A stretch of DNA of 64,000 nt from Rhodomicrobium lacus (GCF_003992725.1 NZ_RZNF01000007.1:372001-436000); one strand, 5' to 3'. Counted from the stretch's first letter, positions 8,752 through 18,688 are shown. Notes: generated by a model from the letters alone, not told the origin. Made by a program: numbers and translations.

Positions 8752-11638
8752 TCCCGCAGCGCTTCAAAACCGCCTCACGCCAACCCCGCTCGACAACGCG
8801 GAGGGCACCGGGCGTCAAAGGGCGGATCGCGCGATGGCCGCGCTCAAGGCCGTTCGGCCCGAGGCCGCTTTCGACGACAAGACGCTCGCGTTCCTGTCCG
8901 GCGTGTTTGCGGGGTCGGAATTCCTTTTCGGTCTCGCCGAACGCAACCCGGAGCGGCTTTTTGAGACGCTGGAAACCGCGCCCGAAGCGCGCTTCGACGC
9001 CGTGCTGGCCCGCGTCGCGGACGAAGCGGCGACGACAACCAGCCAGCGCGAGCTGATGACCGCGCTTCGCATCGCGAAGGCAGACCTTGCGTTTCTCGTC
9101 GCGCTCGCCGATCTCGGCGAGGTTTGGAGCGTGGACGAAGTCACGCGCCGCCTGACGGATGCAGCCGACGCGCTTGTCGGCCATGCGGTGCGCTTCCTGC
9201 TCGCCCGCGCCATGGAAGTGCGCAAGTTCTTCCCGCCGGACCATACGCGCCCCGAGGAGGGCAGCGGCTTTATCATTCTCGGCATGGGCAAATACGGCGC
9301 GCACGAGCTGAACTATTCGAGCGACATCGACCTCATCATCTTCTATGACCGCGAAACCGCGCCGCTCGGCGACGGCGTCGAGGCGCAGCCCTTCTTCGTG
9401 CGGCTCGTCCGCGACCTCGTCACCATCCTGCAGGAGCGCACGGCGGACGGCTACGTGTTCCGCACCGACCTGCGCCTGCGGCCCGATCCGGGTTCGACGC
9501 AGGCCGCCATCTCCACCGACGCGGCGTTTCGCTATTACGAAAGCCAGGGCCAGAACTGGGAACGCGCCGCCATGATCAAGGCGCGCCCCGTGGCGGGCGA
9601 CATCGCGGCGGGCGATGCGTTTCTGAAGTCGCTCGCGCCTTACGTCTGGCGCAAATATCTCGACTACAACGCGATTTCCGACATTCACGCCATGAAGCGG
9701 CAGATCCACGCCGCGAAGGGGCACGAGAAGATTGCGGTCGCCGGGCACAATCTGAAACTCGGGCGGGGCGGCATCCGCGAGATCGAGTTCTTCGTACAAT
9801 CGCAGCAACTCATCGCGGGTGGCCGCCAGCCGCCGCTGCGCACGCGCCGCACGATCACCGGCCTGAAACTTCTGACGGATTACGAGTGGATCACGCCGCA
9901 AGTTCGCGACGACCTTTCGGACGCCTACCGCACGCTGCGCCGCATGGAGCACCGCCTGCAAATGGTGGCGGACCAGCAGACGCATTCGCTTCCGTCCTCC
10001 CCCACCGAACTCGAACGCTTCACGCGCTTCGCGGGTTATGCGGACGAGGCGCGTTTCGAGCGGGACATGCGCTCCACCATGATGATGGTGCAGGAGCATT
10101 ATGCGGCGCTCTTCGAGAAGACGCCCCAGCTGACCGCGCCGCAAGTCGGCGGTGGAAATCTCGTCTTCGCGGGCGATGTCGAAGATCCCGCCACGCTCAC
10201 CACGCTTGGCGCGATGGGCTTCAGGAACCCATCCGGCGTCATCGCCATGGTGAAGGGCTGGCATTATGGCCGCTATGCCGCCATGCGCAGCGCCCGCGCG
10301 CGCGAGATCCTGACCGAGTTTACGCCCGCGCTCCTCGAATCCTTCGGCAAGACGGGCGACCCCGATCTCGCACTCTCCACCTTCGACAAGTTCCTCGCCG
10401 AGGTGCCGACCGCGCTTCAGCTCTTCTCGATGCTGCGCGCGAACCCGACCTTCCTTCAGCTTCTCGCGCAGATCATGGGGTCCGCGCCGCGTCTCGCCCG
10501 CATCCTCTCGCGCCGCCGCCGCATCATGGAGGCGCTGCTCGACCCGGACGGCTTCGGCGAGGCGCCGACACCGGACGAAGTGCGCAACCACATCCGCCGG
10601 GACATCCTCGCCGCCGAAACTTACGACGACCGCCTCGACCGCGCGCGTGTCGTCGGGCAGGAGCGTATGTTCCTCGCGGGCGTCGAACTTCTTTCAGGCC
10701 GTATCGATCCGCGCGAGGCCGGCGCAACCTACTCACTGATTGCTGAATCGGTCATCGAGGCGCTTCTCGACGCGGTTCAGGAGCGCTACGGCGCAGACAT
10801 GCCCGCCCCTGCGGTTCTCGCGATGGGCAAGCTCGGCGGGCGCGAGACGACGGCCTCATCGGATGTCGATCTCATCGTGGTTTACGATGTTCCGCAGGAC
10901 AAGGCGCAGGCCGCGCCCCAGCATTATGCGCGCCTGACACAACGCCTCATCGCCGCGCTCTCCGCGCCGACGCCCGAGGGCGAGCTTTACGCCGTCGACA
11001 TGCGGCTGCGACCGTCCGGCAAGGCGGGCCCGGTCGCCGTTCGGCTCGATGGCTTCCTGTCATACCAGAAGAACGAGGCCTGGACTTGGGAGCACCTCGC
11101 GCTCACCCGCGCGCGGCCCATCGCGGGCCCGCCTGAGCTTCGCGAGCGGCTTTGCGGCGCGATCCGCGACGTGCTGACGCTGCCGCACGACCGGGCAAAG
11201 ACTGCGGGCGATGTCCTCGAAATGCGCGCGCTCATCGAGAAGGAAAAGGGCACGCGCGACCTCTGGCAGATCAAGACGTTCAACGGCGGCCTGATCGATG
11301 TGGAGTTCATTGCGCAGTTCCTTCAGGTGGCGCATGCGGACCGCCTGCCGGAGATCCTCGACCAGAACACGGAGGCCGCGCTGAAGAAGCTTGTCGCGGC
11401 TGGCGTGCTCGACCCGGAAGACGGCAGCAGGCTGATCCATGCCGCCGAGCTTTTCAACGACGTCTCCCAGATCCTCCGCCTGTGCACGGAAGGCGCTTTC
11501 GACCCGGCCACTGCGCCATGCGACCTCATCGAGGCGTTGCTGCATGTCACCGGTGAGCCGGATGTCGCGCGCCTCGAAGAGCGGCTGCGCGATACCTATG
11601 CCGAGGTTGCCGCCCTGTTCCCGAAGCTCGTCCGTTAA
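8741..11638 (+). CDS. glnE: bifunctional glutamine synthetase adenylyltransferase/deadenylase
   Basis: Adds and removes AMP on glutamine synthetase under control of PII protein, adjusting ammonia assimilation to nitrogen supply. The 965-residue protein has the two tandem nucleotidyltransferase domains of the family: GMGKYGAHELNYSSDIDLI at about 181-199 (deadenylating half) and AMGKLGGRETTASSDVDLI at about 694-712 (adenylating half), each with the paired aspartates of the active site. Length is normal. A PII gene (glnK) sits at 45.0 kb in the same window. The start overlaps the upstream kinase gene by 11 bases. Confidence 0.95.
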   Translation: MQPDPAALQNRLTPTPLDNAEGTGRQRADRAMAALKAVRPEAAFDDKTLAFLSGVFAGSEFLFGLAERNPERLFETLETAPEARFDAVLARVADEAATTTSQRELMTALRIAKADLAFLVALADLGEVWSVDEVTRRLTDAADALVGHAVRFLLARAMEVRKFFPPDHTRPEEGSGFIILGMGKYGAHELNYSSDIDLIIFYDRETAPLGDGVEAQPFFVRLVRDLVTILQERTADGYVFRTDLRLRPDPGSTQAAISTDAAFRYYESQGQNWERAAMIKARPVAGDIAAGDAFLKSLAPYVWRKYLDYNAISDIHAMKRQIHAAKGHEKIAVAGHNLKLGRGGIREIEFFVQSQQLIAGGRQPPLRTRRTITGLKLLTDYEWITPQVRDDLSDAYRTLRRMEHRLQMVADQQTHSLPSSPTELERFTRFAGYADEARFERDMRSTMMMVQEHYAALFEKTPQLTAPQVGGGNLVFAGDVEDPATLTTLGAMGFRNPSGVIAMVKGWHYGRYAAMRSARAREILTEFTPALLESFGKTGDPDLALSTFDKFLAEVPTALQLFSMLRANPTFLQLLAQIMGSAPRLARILSRRRRIMEALLDPDGFGEAPTPDEVRNHIRRDILAAETYDDRLDRARVVGQERMFLAGVELLSGRIDPREAGATYSLIAESVIEALLDAVQERYGADMPAPAVLAMGKLGGRETTASSDVDLIVVYDVPQDKAQAAPQHYARLTQRLIAALSAPTPEGELYAVDMRLRPSGKAGPVAVRLDGFLSYQKNEAWTWEHLALTRARPIAGPPELRERLCGAIRDVLTLPHDRAKTAGDVLEMRALIEKEKGTRDLWQIKTFNGGLIDVEFIAQFLQVAHADRLPEILDQNTEAALKKLVAAGVLDPEDGSRLIHAAELFNDVSQILRLCTEGAFDPATAPCDLIEALLHVTGEPDVARLEERLRDTYAEVAALFPKLVR

Positions 11639-11670
11639 CCGACGCATCAAAGGCGGCGCTTCCAACCGTG

Positions 11671-11739
11671 GATCGTCCGGGCGCTTCCGTTCTGCGACGC
11701 AACAGAAGCCCGGCCGAGGTGTTCTCGCGTCGGACGATC
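11671..11739. repeat. nested inverted repeat between glnE and zwf
   Basis: Perfect 9-base arms GATCGTCCG (11671-11679) and CGGACGATC (11731-11739) enclose a second hairpin, CCGGGCGCTTC with GAAGCCCGG around 11677-11712. It starts about 30 bases after the glnE stop. No T-run follows, so a simple intrinsic terminator is doubtful; it may be a structured 3' end or a decayed palindromic element. Confidence 0.45.
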
Positions 11740-11896
11740 GCCTTCCGTCATGGCGTCTTTGCATCGAACCTTCGGCGAAAAAGCATGCGAATAAGTCGAT
11801 CGTTCACAGAAGCTTAGAATGCTTTTGAAACCGAACGCCCGCACAGTGAGCGCCGCGACAGAACGCAATTCGCGCCATGCGCAACGAGGACGGAAG

Positions 11897-13378
11897 ATGG
11901 CCCGCATCATTGTTGTCGACCCCTTCGATTATGTCGTCTTCGGCGGCACGGGCGATCTCGCCCGGCGCAAGCTTTTCCCGGCGCTCTATCACCGCGACTT
12001 CGACAACCAGCTGCCAGAAACCGCGCGCATTATCGGGGTGGCGCGGCGCGACGAGACGACGGAGAGCTATCGCGCCGATGTGGAAGACGCGATCCGCGCC
12101 TCTCTGCCGGAAGGGGATATCGACGGCGAGACGCTCGGCCGCTTCCTCTCGCGCGTCGTCTATGTGCGCGCCGACGGCATGAGCGACGATGGCTGGGACG
12201 AACTCGCGGGCGTGCTCGAAGAGCGCCGCGATTGCATTCGCGTGTTCTACCTCGCCACCGCCTCGAACCTCTTCGGCCCGCTCTGCCATCGCATCAAGAG
12301 CCATGGCCTCATCACGGACAAGACGCGGCTCGTGCTCGAAAAGCCGTTAGGACACGATCTCGACTCCTCACGCGCCATCAACGAAGCGGTCGGGCAGGAC
12401 TTCCCGGAAGATCGCATCTACCGCATCGACCATTACCTCGGGAAGGAGACGGTGCAGAACCTTATGGCGCTGCGCTTCGCGAACGTGCTGTTCGAGCCGC
12501 TCTGGAACGCCGCGCATATCGATCATGTGCAGATCACCGTCGCCGAGACGCTGGGGCTCGGAAGCCGCGCGAAATACTACGACCAGGCGGGCGCGCTGCG
12601 GGACATGGTGCAGAACCATATGCTGCAGATGCTATGCCTCGTGGCGATGGAGCCGCCGACCTGCATCTGGGCAGACGCTGTCCGCGACGAGAAGCTGAAA
12701 GTGCTGCGCGCGCTGAAGCCCATAGGGGGCCGGGAAGCATTGCACGTTACCGTGCGCGGCCAATATCGCGCGGGCGCGGCGGACGGGCATGCCGTGCCGG
12801 GCTATCAGCAGGAACTCGGGCCGGGCGCGGCGACGAGCCAGGCGGAAACCTTCGTCGCCCTGAAGCTCGAAATCGACAACTGGCGCTGGGCGGGCACGCC
12901 GTTCTACCTGCGCACGGGCAAGCGGCTCCCCGCGCGGGTTTCGGAGATCGTCGTCACGTTTCGCCCGATCCCGCATTCGATCTTCAGCCGCGACGCGGGG
13001 CCGGTGGTGCCGAACCGGCTCGTCATCCGCCTTCAGCCGGACGAAGGCATCAAGCTTTGGCTCATGATCAAGGATCGCGGACCTGGGGGGATGCGGCTTC
13101 GCAACGTGCCGCTCGACATGACCTTCCGCGAGGCTTTCGGCCAGCGGAACCCGGACGCGTATGAACGCCTTTTGCTCGACGTGGTGCGGGGCAACCAGAC
13201 GCTGTTCATGCGCCGCGACGAGGTGGAAGCCGCATGGCGCTGGATCGATCCGATCCTTGCAGCGTGGGACGCGAGCAAGGAGCCCGTGAAGCCCTACACG
13301 GCGGGTTCGTGGGGCCCATCGGCTTCGATTGCGCTGATCGAGCGCGACGGCCGCACCTGGTATGAGGAGGATTCATGA
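11897..13378 (+). CDS. zwf: glucose-6-phosphate 1-dehydrogenase
   Basis: Oxidises glucose-6-phosphate to 6-phosphogluconolactone with NAD(P)+, the entry step of the Entner-Doudoroff and oxidative pentose phosphate routes. From the ATG at 11897 the product is 493 residues, the family norm. The nucleotide-binding motif FGGTGDLARRK is at about residues 14-24 and the substrate-site signature RIDHYLGKE near 176. An upstream in-frame ATG at 11819 would add 26 atypical residues. The stop overlaps the pgl start (ATGA), so the two genes are translationally coupled. Confidence 0.95.
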   Translation: MARIIVVDPFDYVVFGGTGDLARRKLFPALYHRDFDNQLPETARIIGVARRDETTESYRADVEDAIRASLPEGDIDGETLGRFLSRVVYVRADGMSDDGWDELAGVLEERRDCIRVFYLATASNLFGPLCHRIKSHGLITDKTRLVLEKPLGHDLDSSRAINEAVGQDFPEDRIYRIDHYLGKETVQNLMALRFANVLFEPLWNAAHIDHVQITVAETLGLGSRAKYYDQAGALRDMVQNHMLQMLCLVAMEPPTCIWADAVRDEKLKVLRALKPIGGREALHVTVRGQYRAGAADGHAVPGYQQELGPGAATSQAETFVALKLEIDNWRWAGTPFYLRTGKRLPARVSEIVVTFRPIPHSIFSRDAGPVVPNRLVIRLQPDEGIKLWLMIKDRGPGGMRLRNVPLDMTFREAFGQRNPDAYERLLLDVVRGNQTLFMRRDEVEAAWRWIDPILAAWDASKEPVKPYTAGSWGPSASIALIERDGRTWYEEDS

Positions 13379-14079
13379 GCGCGATCATCGAGCGGCATGA
13401 TTTCACGGACGGCGGCGCGCTCGCGGAAGCACTGGCGCAACGGGTGGCGGACGCGCTAGAGGCCCGCATCGGCGAATTCGACCGCGCGTCGATTGCCTTG
13501 TCGGGCGGGCGCACGCCCCCCGCCTTTCTTGACGCGTTGTCACGCAAAGTGCTGCCATGGGATCGCGTGTGGATCACGCTCGTCGATGAGCGCTGGGTGC
13601 CCGAAAGTTCGGATCGCTCGAACGCGGGGCTCGTGCGCGCACATCTTCTACAAAACGAGGCCGCGGCTGCGCATTTCGTGCCGCTCGTGAACGAGGCGCC
13701 GACCCCGGAAGCGGGGCTGGAAAAAGCCGAGGCGCTTCTGGAGCCGTTGCCATGGCCGCTGGCGGTTTGCGTGCTTGGCATGGGTGGCGACGGACACACG
13801 GCATCGTTTTTCCCGCACGCTGCGGGCCTCGACGCCGCGCTCTCGCCGCAGCCCGGTGCGCGCCTCGCCGCCACGTCCGCTGACGCCGCCGGAGAGCCGC
13901 GCATTACCCTGACGTTGCCGGTCATTCTGGACGCCTCGCTGATCGCGCTCCACATAGAGGGCATAGCCAAATTGCGGGTTCTGGACACGGCGCGTGCCGC
14001 TGGCCCGGTCGAAGACATGCCCGTCCGCGGCGTGCTTCGGGCGTCGCTCCGGCCGGTCGAAGTGTTCTGGAGTCCGTAG
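13375..14079 (+). CDS. pgl: 6-phosphogluconolactonase
   Basis: Hydrolyses 6-phosphogluconolactone to 6-phosphogluconate, the step after Zwf. The 234-residue product shows family motifs: IALSGGRTPPAFLDAL (about 40-56), VDERWVP (about 66-72) and GMGGDGHTASFFP (about 138-150). Its ATG overlaps the zwf stop codon. A hairpin lies 7 bases after its stop and edd begins about 140 bases further on, so zwf-pgl and edd-eda look like two adjacent units of one pathway. Confidence 0.93.
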   Translation: MSAIIERHDFTDGGALAEALAQRVADALEARIGEFDRASIALSGGRTPPAFLDALSRKVLPWDRVWITLVDERWVPESSDRSNAGLVRAHLLQNEAAAAHFVPLVNEAPTPEAGLEKAEALLEPLPWPLAVCVLGMGGDGHTASFFPHAAGLDAALSPQPGARLAATSADAAGEPRITLTLPVILDASLIALHIEGIAKLRVLDTARAAGPVEDMPVRGVLRASLRPVEVFWSP

Positions 14080-14085
14080 AGCGTT

Positions 14086-14111
14086 TCCGCCTTTGATGGA
14101 TCGAAGGCGGA
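14086..14111. repeat. perfect hairpin after pgl
   Basis: TCCGCCTT (14086-14093) pairs perfectly with AAGGCGGA (14104-14111), with a further GAT/ATC match inside the loop. A pyrimidine-rich tract with TTTT follows. It probably terminates the zwf-pgl transcript, or is a dispersed palindrome. The remaining bases to edd show nothing else I can name. Confidence 0.55.
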
Positions 14112-14217
14112 TTCTATCTCTCTCGTTTTAGAGTGCGTCTTGTCGGAGAACCGCTTCAACTTGAAGGCACTCGCCCGAAACAGATCCATGAGGCGCTGAA
14201 GCCGAAAGGAGATTGTC

Positions 14218-16047
14218 GTGTCCATCAATTCCACCGTCGGCGAAGTCACCGAACGCATCGTCAAGCGCAGCCATGACAAGCGCGCGCGCTATCTCGACCG
14301 CATCGCGAAAGCCGCCGAGCGGAAGCCCGAGCGCACGCATCTCGGCTGCGCGAACCAGGCGCACGGGTTCGCCGCATGCGGCCCCATCGACAAGGAGCGA
14401 CTGCGCGCGGGACGCACGCCGAACCTCGGCATCGTGACGGCTTATAACGACATGCTGTCGGCGCATCAGCCCTATGAGCGCTTTCCGCCGCTGATCCGCG
14501 AGGCGGCGCGCGAGGCGGGCGCGACGGCGCAGGTCGCGGGCGGCACACCCGCCATGTGCGACGGCATCACGCAAGGCTTCGAGGGCATGGAGATCGGCCT
14601 GTTCTCGCGCGAGGTCATTGCGCTGTCGACGGCGGTCGCGCTTTCGCACCAGACTTTCGACGCCGCCGTCATGCTCGGAATCTGCGACAAGATCGTGCCG
14701 GGCCTGTTCATCGGCGCGGCGTCGTTCGGGCATCTGCCTGTCGTGTTTATCCCCAGCGGCCCGATGACGTCCGGCCTGCCGAACCCGGAGAAGTCGCGCA
14801 TCAGGCAGCTCTACGCGGAAGGCAAGGTGAGCCGGGACGAGCTTCTCGCGGCGGAGGCGGCATCCTACCACGCGCCCGGCACCTGCACCTTCTACGGCAC
14901 GGCGAACACGAACCAGATGGTCATGGAAATGATGGGCGTGCACCTGCCCGGCGCGTCCTTCGTGAACGCCAACACGCCGCTGCGGGACGAGCTGACACGC
15001 GAAGGCGTGCGCCGCGCGCTCGCCATGACGGCGCTCGGCAATGAATACACGCCGTTCGGGGCGATGGTGGACGAGCGCTCCTTCGTGAACGCCATCGCGG
15101 GCGTGCTCGCCACGGGCGGCTCGACGAACCACACGCTGCATCTTCTCGCCATGTCGGCGGCGATGGGGATCACGCTGACCTGGGACGATTTCGAAGTGCT
15201 CTCGAATGTCGTGCCGCTGGTCGCGCATGTCTATCCGAGCGGCAGCGCGGACGTAAACCAGTTCGCGGCGGCTGGGGGCGTGCCCTTCGTCATCCGCGAG
15301 CTTCTGGCGGCGGGCCTGCTCCACGGCGACATCAAGACCGTATGGGGCACAACGCTCGACGCCTATGCCATCGAGCCGGGGCTCGACGAAGAGGGTCATC
15401 TCGTCTGGCGCGACGCGGCGGAGAAAACCGGTGATGAGAGGATTCTGCGGAGCGTCGATCAGCCCTTCAGCGTCGAAGGCGGTATCCGCGTGCTCGACGG
15501 CAATATCGGACGCGCGGTGATGAAAACCTCGGCTCTGGCGCCCGAGCGCCTCACGATCGAGGGGCCCGCCCGCATCTTTCATTCGCAAGAGGCCTTGCAG
15601 GAGGCCTTCAAGGCGGGAGCGCTGACTGGCGATTTCGTCGCCGTGGTGCGTTTCCAGGGGCCTAAGGCGAACGGCATGCCGGAGTTGCACAAGCTCTTGC
15701 CGCCGCTCGGTGTGCTTCAGGATCGCGGCCAGCGCGTGGCGCTTGTCACCGACGGGCGCATGTCGGGCGCATCCGGCAAGGTGCCGTCGGCGATCCACGT
15801 TACACCCGAGGCTGTGGCGGGTGGCCCCATCGCGCGAATTCGCGACGGTGATATAATCCGGATCGATGCCGTGTCCGGCACGCTGGCGGCGCTTGTCGAC
15901 GAGAAAGAATGGGCGGCGCGCGAACCGGCAACCGCAGATCTTTCCGCGTCGCATGAGGGCGTTGGCCGCGAGTTGTTCGCGCCGTTCCGTGCGGCTGTGG
16001 GCGAAGCCGACACGGGAGCCACGATCTTTTTCAGGAGCGCCGCATGA
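14218..16047 (+). CDS. edd: phosphogluconate dehydratase
   Basis: Dehydrates 6-phosphogluconate to 2-keto-3-deoxy-6-phosphogluconate in the Entner-Doudoroff pathway. The 609-residue length and the cysteine-bearing motifs [22 protein letters not shown] and [11 protein letters not shown] mark an IlvD/Edd Fe-S dehydratase. Other family blocks include [27 protein letters not shown] and [17 protein letters not shown]. The start is a GTG with a strong AAAGGAG ribosome site seven bases upstream. The stop overlaps the eda start (ATGA). Confidence 0.95.
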   Translation: MSINSTVGEVTERIVKRSHDKRARYLDRIAKAAERKPERTHLGCANQAHGFAACGPIDKERLRAGRTPNLGIVTAYNDMLSAHQPYERFPPLIREAAREAGATAQVAGGTPAMCDGITQGFEGMEIGLFSREVIALSTAVALSHQTFDAAVMLGICDKIVPGLFIGAASFGHLPVVFIPSGPMTSGLPNPEKSRIRQLYAEGKVSRDELLAAEAASYHAPGTCTFYGTANTNQMVMEMMGVHLPGASFVNANTPLRDELTREGVRRALAMTALGNEYTPFGAMVDERSFVNAIAGVLATGGSTNHTLHLLAMSAAMGITLTWDDFEVLSNVVPLVAHVYPSGSADVNQFAAAGGVPFVIRELLAAGLLHGDIKTVWGTTLDAYAIEPGLDEEGHLVWRDAAEKTGDERILRSVDQPFSVEGGIRVLDGNIGRAVMKTSALAPERLTIEGPARIFHSQEALQEAFKAGALTGDFVAVVRFQGPKANGMPELHKLLPPLGVLQDRGQRVALVTDGRMSGASGKVPSAIHVTPEAVAGGPIARIRDGDIIRIDAVSGTLAALVDEKEWAAREPATADLSASHEGVGRELFAPFRAAVGEADTGATIFFRSAA

Positions 16048-16697
16048 CTGCATCTGCACAGGCCGGTCTCGAGTCCATACTAAGCCGCGCTGCCGTGATC
16101 CCGGTGGTCGTTATCGACAAGGCTGAGGACGGGGTTCCGCTGGCGCGCGCGCTGCTTGCGGGCGGCCTCCCGGTGATCGAAATCACGCTTCGCACAGGTG
16201 CTGCGCTCGATGCGATCCGCGCCATTGCCAACGAGGTGCCCGAGGCGGTCGTCGGAGCGGGCACCGTGCTCGACGGGGCGCTTTTGAAGGCGGCGCGGGA
16301 ATCAGGCGCGCGCTTCGCCGTGTCGCCGGGCGCGACGCCGCGCCTGCTCGACGCCGCCGATTCAGAAGGTGTGCCGCTTCTTCCGGGCATCGGAACGGCG
16401 TCGGAGGCGATGGCACTCATCGAACGGGGCTATCGCTTCGCGAAGTTCTTCCCGGCGGAAGCATCGGGCGGCCCTGCACTGCTGGCAAGCCTCGCCTCGC
16501 CTCTGCCCCAGCTCAAGTTCTGTCCGACCGGTGGCATCACGCACGACAACGCGCCGCGTTACCTCAAGCTGCCGAACGTGATCTGCGTGGGCGGCTCCTG
16601 GATGGTGAATCGGGCGCGGATCGCGGAAGGGGACTGGCCGTCGATTTCAGCGCTCGCGAAGGCAGCGGCGGCTCTTCATACGGCGCCGGTCATTTGA
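16044..16697 (+). CDS. eda: 2-dehydro-3-deoxy-phosphogluconate aldolase
   Basis: Cleaves KDPG to pyruvate and glyceraldehyde-3-phosphate, completing the Entner-Doudoroff pathway. The 217-residue class I aldolase shows the catalytic glutamate in [11 protein letters not shown] (about 42-52), the GAGTVLDG block and the Schiff-base lysine in RFAKFFPAE (about 131-139). It is translationally coupled to edd by the ATGA overlap and converges with the isochorismatase-like gene, overlapping it by 8 bases at the 3' ends. Confidence 0.95.
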   Translation: MTASAQAGLESILSRAAVIPVVVIDKAEDGVPLARALLAGGLPVIEITLRTGAALDAIRAIANEVPEAVVGAGTVLDGALLKAARESGARFAVSPGATPRLLDAADSEGVPLLPGIGTASEAMALIERGYRFAKFFPAEASGGPALLASLASPLPQLKFCPTGGITHDNAPRYLKLPNVICVGGSWMVNRARIAEGDWPSISALAKAAAALHTAPVI

Positions 16698-17220
16698 TCA
16701 ACGCCGCCGCCTCGCGGAAGCGGGGATGTTCCGCCGTCCGAAGCCATTCGAAGACGACCATCTCCGCCGTCACGATCTCCGCGCCGTGTCGCTCCATCCG
16801 CCGGATAGCGGTCTCCTTGCTTTCAGCGCGGCGCGATCCGATGGCATCGCGAACCACGAAAACGCGGCGTCCGCCTTCGAGAAGGCTAAGCACCGTCTGC
16901 AACACACAGATATGAGCCTCGCAGCCCGTCACGACGAGGTCTTTGCCCGCGCCCAGGCGGTCGAGAAATCCGGTGCTCCCGCAGGCATCGAACGTCATCT
17001 TCTGGAACGCATCTTCCATCGGCGCCAGGTCTTCCACCGTGGCGCCAAGGCCTTTTGCATATTGCTCGGTAAAGAGGGTCGGCACGCCTAGCAGGGAAGC
17101 CGCGGCCCGGAGCCTCTTCGCATGAGCGACAACGGCGGCGGCATCCTCGATGACAGCCATCAGACGCGGCTGAAAGTCGATGGCGAGAAGCAGGCTGTTT
17201 TCCGGGGAGAGCGTGGGCAT
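16690..17220 (-). CDS. isochorismatase-family cysteine hydrolase
   Basis: A 176-residue alpha/beta hydrolase of the isochorismatase/nicotinamidase superfamily. The catalytic aspartate is in LLLAIDFQPRL, the lysine most likely in EQYAKGLG, and the nucleophilic cysteine in VVTGCEAHICVLQT; the classic pattern is GxETHxCV, so here EAH replaces ETH. It is closest to the YcaC-like group, whose natural substrates are largely unknown. I chose the ATG at 17220; a TTG at 17256 is possible. It stands alone, with its end overlapping eda. Confidence 0.85.
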   Translation of the reverse strand: MPTLSPENSLLLAIDFQPRLMAVIEDAAAVVAHAKRLRAAASLLGVPTLFTEQYAKGLGATVEDLAPMEDAFQKMTFDACGSTGFLDRLGAGKDLVVTGCEAHICVLQTVLSLLEGGRRVFVVRDAIGSRRAESKETAIRRMERHGAEIVTAEMVVFEWLRTAEHPRFREAAALIK

Positions 17221-17344
17221 GAGTGAGTTCCGATCTGCTCGATGAGGGATGTTCAATTTCGCCCATGCCCGTCGCGTTCGTCCATCGAACTCTTTTCCGG
17301 TTCAGGGGTTTTCCCTTTATACAGACGACAAGAGGAGTATCGAA

Positions 17345-17518
17345 GTGGACAAGGATCGTGTGGAAGGAAGCGCCAAGCAGGTCAAAGGTTCGATCAAGGA
17401 AGTGGCCGGAAAAATAACCGGAGATACGAAAACCGAAACTGAGGGCAAGGCTGACAAAGCTGAAGGTAAGATCCAGAACACTTACGGCGGCTTGAAGGAT
17501 AGCCTTCGCGGGAAGTAA
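17345..17518 (+). CDS. CsbD-family stress protein
   Basis: A 57-residue, highly charged protein starting at GTG 17345 with an AGAGGAG ribosome site. The opening (DKDRVEGSAKQVKGSIKEVA) and the KADKAEGKIQN block are diagnostic of the CsbD/YjbJ family, abundant small proteins induced by general stress and entry to stationary phase. The family's biochemical role is not known. A strong hairpin follows the stop. I looked for an EcfG-type general-stress promoter upstream and found no convincing match. Confidence 0.88.
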   Translation: MDKDRVEGSAKQVKGSIKEVAGKITGDTKTETEGKADKAEGKIQNTYGGLKDSLRGK

Positions 17519-17535
17519 AACGAATTCCACCATGC

Positions 17536-17567
17536 GCCAGACCCCCGCCGACCGACGGGGGTCTGGC
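17536..17567 (+). terminator. hairpin terminator of the csbD-like gene
   Basis: Twelve-base perfect stem GCCAGACCCCCG / CGGGGGTCTGGC with an 8-base loop, 17 bases past the stop codon. The downstream tract is only weakly U-rich (TGTCGTG), so efficiency is uncertain. Confidence 0.75.
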
Positions 17568-17644
17568 TGTCGTGTGCAAAAAGTCACGGAATATTAAATT
17601 TTCTTTTGTGGCCTATAAGGCGTGGTTCGGGTTAATCCCTTTGT

Positions 17645-18583
17645 ATGAATATTTCACTGAGACTCTTGCGGTATGTCACCGCCGCCGCCGATAGCGGGAA
17701 TGTCACTGAAGCTGCACGCAAACTTCAGGTGTCCCAGCCATCCGTATCCGCCGCCATCGCGGAGCTGGAGCAAATGCTCGGCATCGCCATATTCGTGCGC
17801 CATCATGCGAAGGGCGTCACGCTGACGCCGGCAGGGCAAAAGCTCATCGCGGAAGCCCGCCTGCTTCTGAAGCACGCCGACGAATTCTCGAAGTCGGCGG
17901 AATCGCTTGGCGATACCGAGCGCGGCGAGGTGACTGTCGGCTGCTTCCCGACGCTGGCCGCATGTTACATGCCGGCGATCATGACCGACTTCTCGAAGCG
18001 GTACCCCCTGATCCAGCTTCGGCTGGCCGAAGGCGATCAGGAGCGGCTGCTTGCGGATGTCGTCAACGGGCGCGTGGAACTGGCGTTCACCTTCAACCAT
18101 GCCGTTCCGCAGACCCTCGACTCGACGGTGCTGATGAAGCTGCCGTTCGTCGTCTCTCTTCCGGCTGACCATCGGCTTGCGAAAGCGCCGGATGTAAGCC
18201 TGCATGACCTGAAGGACGATCCGATGATCTTCTTCGGCGATCAACTTATCAGCGGCTATATCGCACAGGTTTTCGAAGCTGCGGGCGTTTCGCCTGTCGT
18301 GCGGCAGCGTATCGTCACTTTCGAGGTCATGCGCGGCCTTGTGGCGCGCGGGCACGGCTATTCCGTGCACGTCGCAACGCCCTCGTCCAGCACCTCATAC
18401 GACGGCGGCAAGGTCGTTGTGAAGCCCATACGCGACGATGTACCGAAAGCGGAAATCGCGTGCATCGCTCCGGGGGTGCAACTGATGCGCCCCGCCGTCA
18501 AACTGTTCGCGGATTTTCTCGCGGATGCCCTTGGTCAGACGGTGGAAAAAGAGCGGCAGCCCATGGCCGTGGCCGCCGAGTAG
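17645..18583 (+). CDS. LysR-type transcriptional regulator
   Basis: A 312-residue LysR regulator: N-terminal winged helix (residues 1-60; LRYVTAAADSGNVTEAARKL then VSQPSVSAAIAELE) and a periplasmic-binding-like effector domain from about 92 (GEVTVGCFPTLAACYMPAIM). The ligand and targets are unknown. LysR regulators often control a divergent neighbour, but the gene upstream is a plus-strand csbD-like gene ending in a terminator, so autoregulation or a distant target is more likely. znuA follows about 105 bases downstream with its own putative operator. Confidence 0.9.
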   Translation: MNISLRLLRYVTAAADSGNVTEAARKLQVSQPSVSAAIAELEQMLGIAIFVRHHAKGVTLTPAGQKLIAEARLLLKHADEFSKSAESLGDTERGEVTVGCFPTLAACYMPAIMTDFSKRYPLIQLRLAEGDQERLLADVVNGRVELAFTFNHAVPQTLDSTVLMKLPFVVSLPADHRLAKAPDVSLHDLKDDPMIFFGDQLISGYIAQVFEAAGVSPVVRQRIVTFEVMRGLVARGHGYSVHVATPSSSTSYDGGKVVVKPIRDDVPKAEIACIAPGVQLMRPAVKLFADFLADALGQTVEKERQPMAVAAE

Positions 18584-18649
18584 ATGCAGCGGGGGATTTC
18601 GGGGCCTTCATCGCGAAGGCTCTCATTTCCCTGTTGTGTTCCACGGCAA

Positions 18650-18675
18650 TGTAACGATATATCATCACGTAATGT
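18650..18675. promoter_or_regulatory. candidate Zur-type operator upstream of znuA
   Basis: An imperfect palindrome centred on GATATATC (18657-18664), with flanks TGTAAC on the left and ATCACGTAAT on the right, lies 14 bases before the chosen znuA start. Position and AT-rich palindromic character fit Zur repression of a zinc-uptake gene. The match is by eye and imperfect. Confidence 0.4.
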
Positions 18676-18688
18676 TTTCCGGAAGCGG

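Noticed and set aside
8471-10591. 706-residue open frame on the minus strand opposite glnE
   Set aside because: It is a GC-driven shadow: Arg/His-rich, no domain pattern, and glnE on the other strand has full catalytic motifs and a coupled start.
14128-16059. 643-residue open frame opposite edd
   Set aside because: Same GC-shadow character; the edd frame carries the Fe-S dehydratase motifs.
17250-17345. EcfG (GGAAC-N16-CGTT) promoter before the csbD-like gene
   Set aside because: No GGAAC box at a proper distance; expected from biology but not seen.
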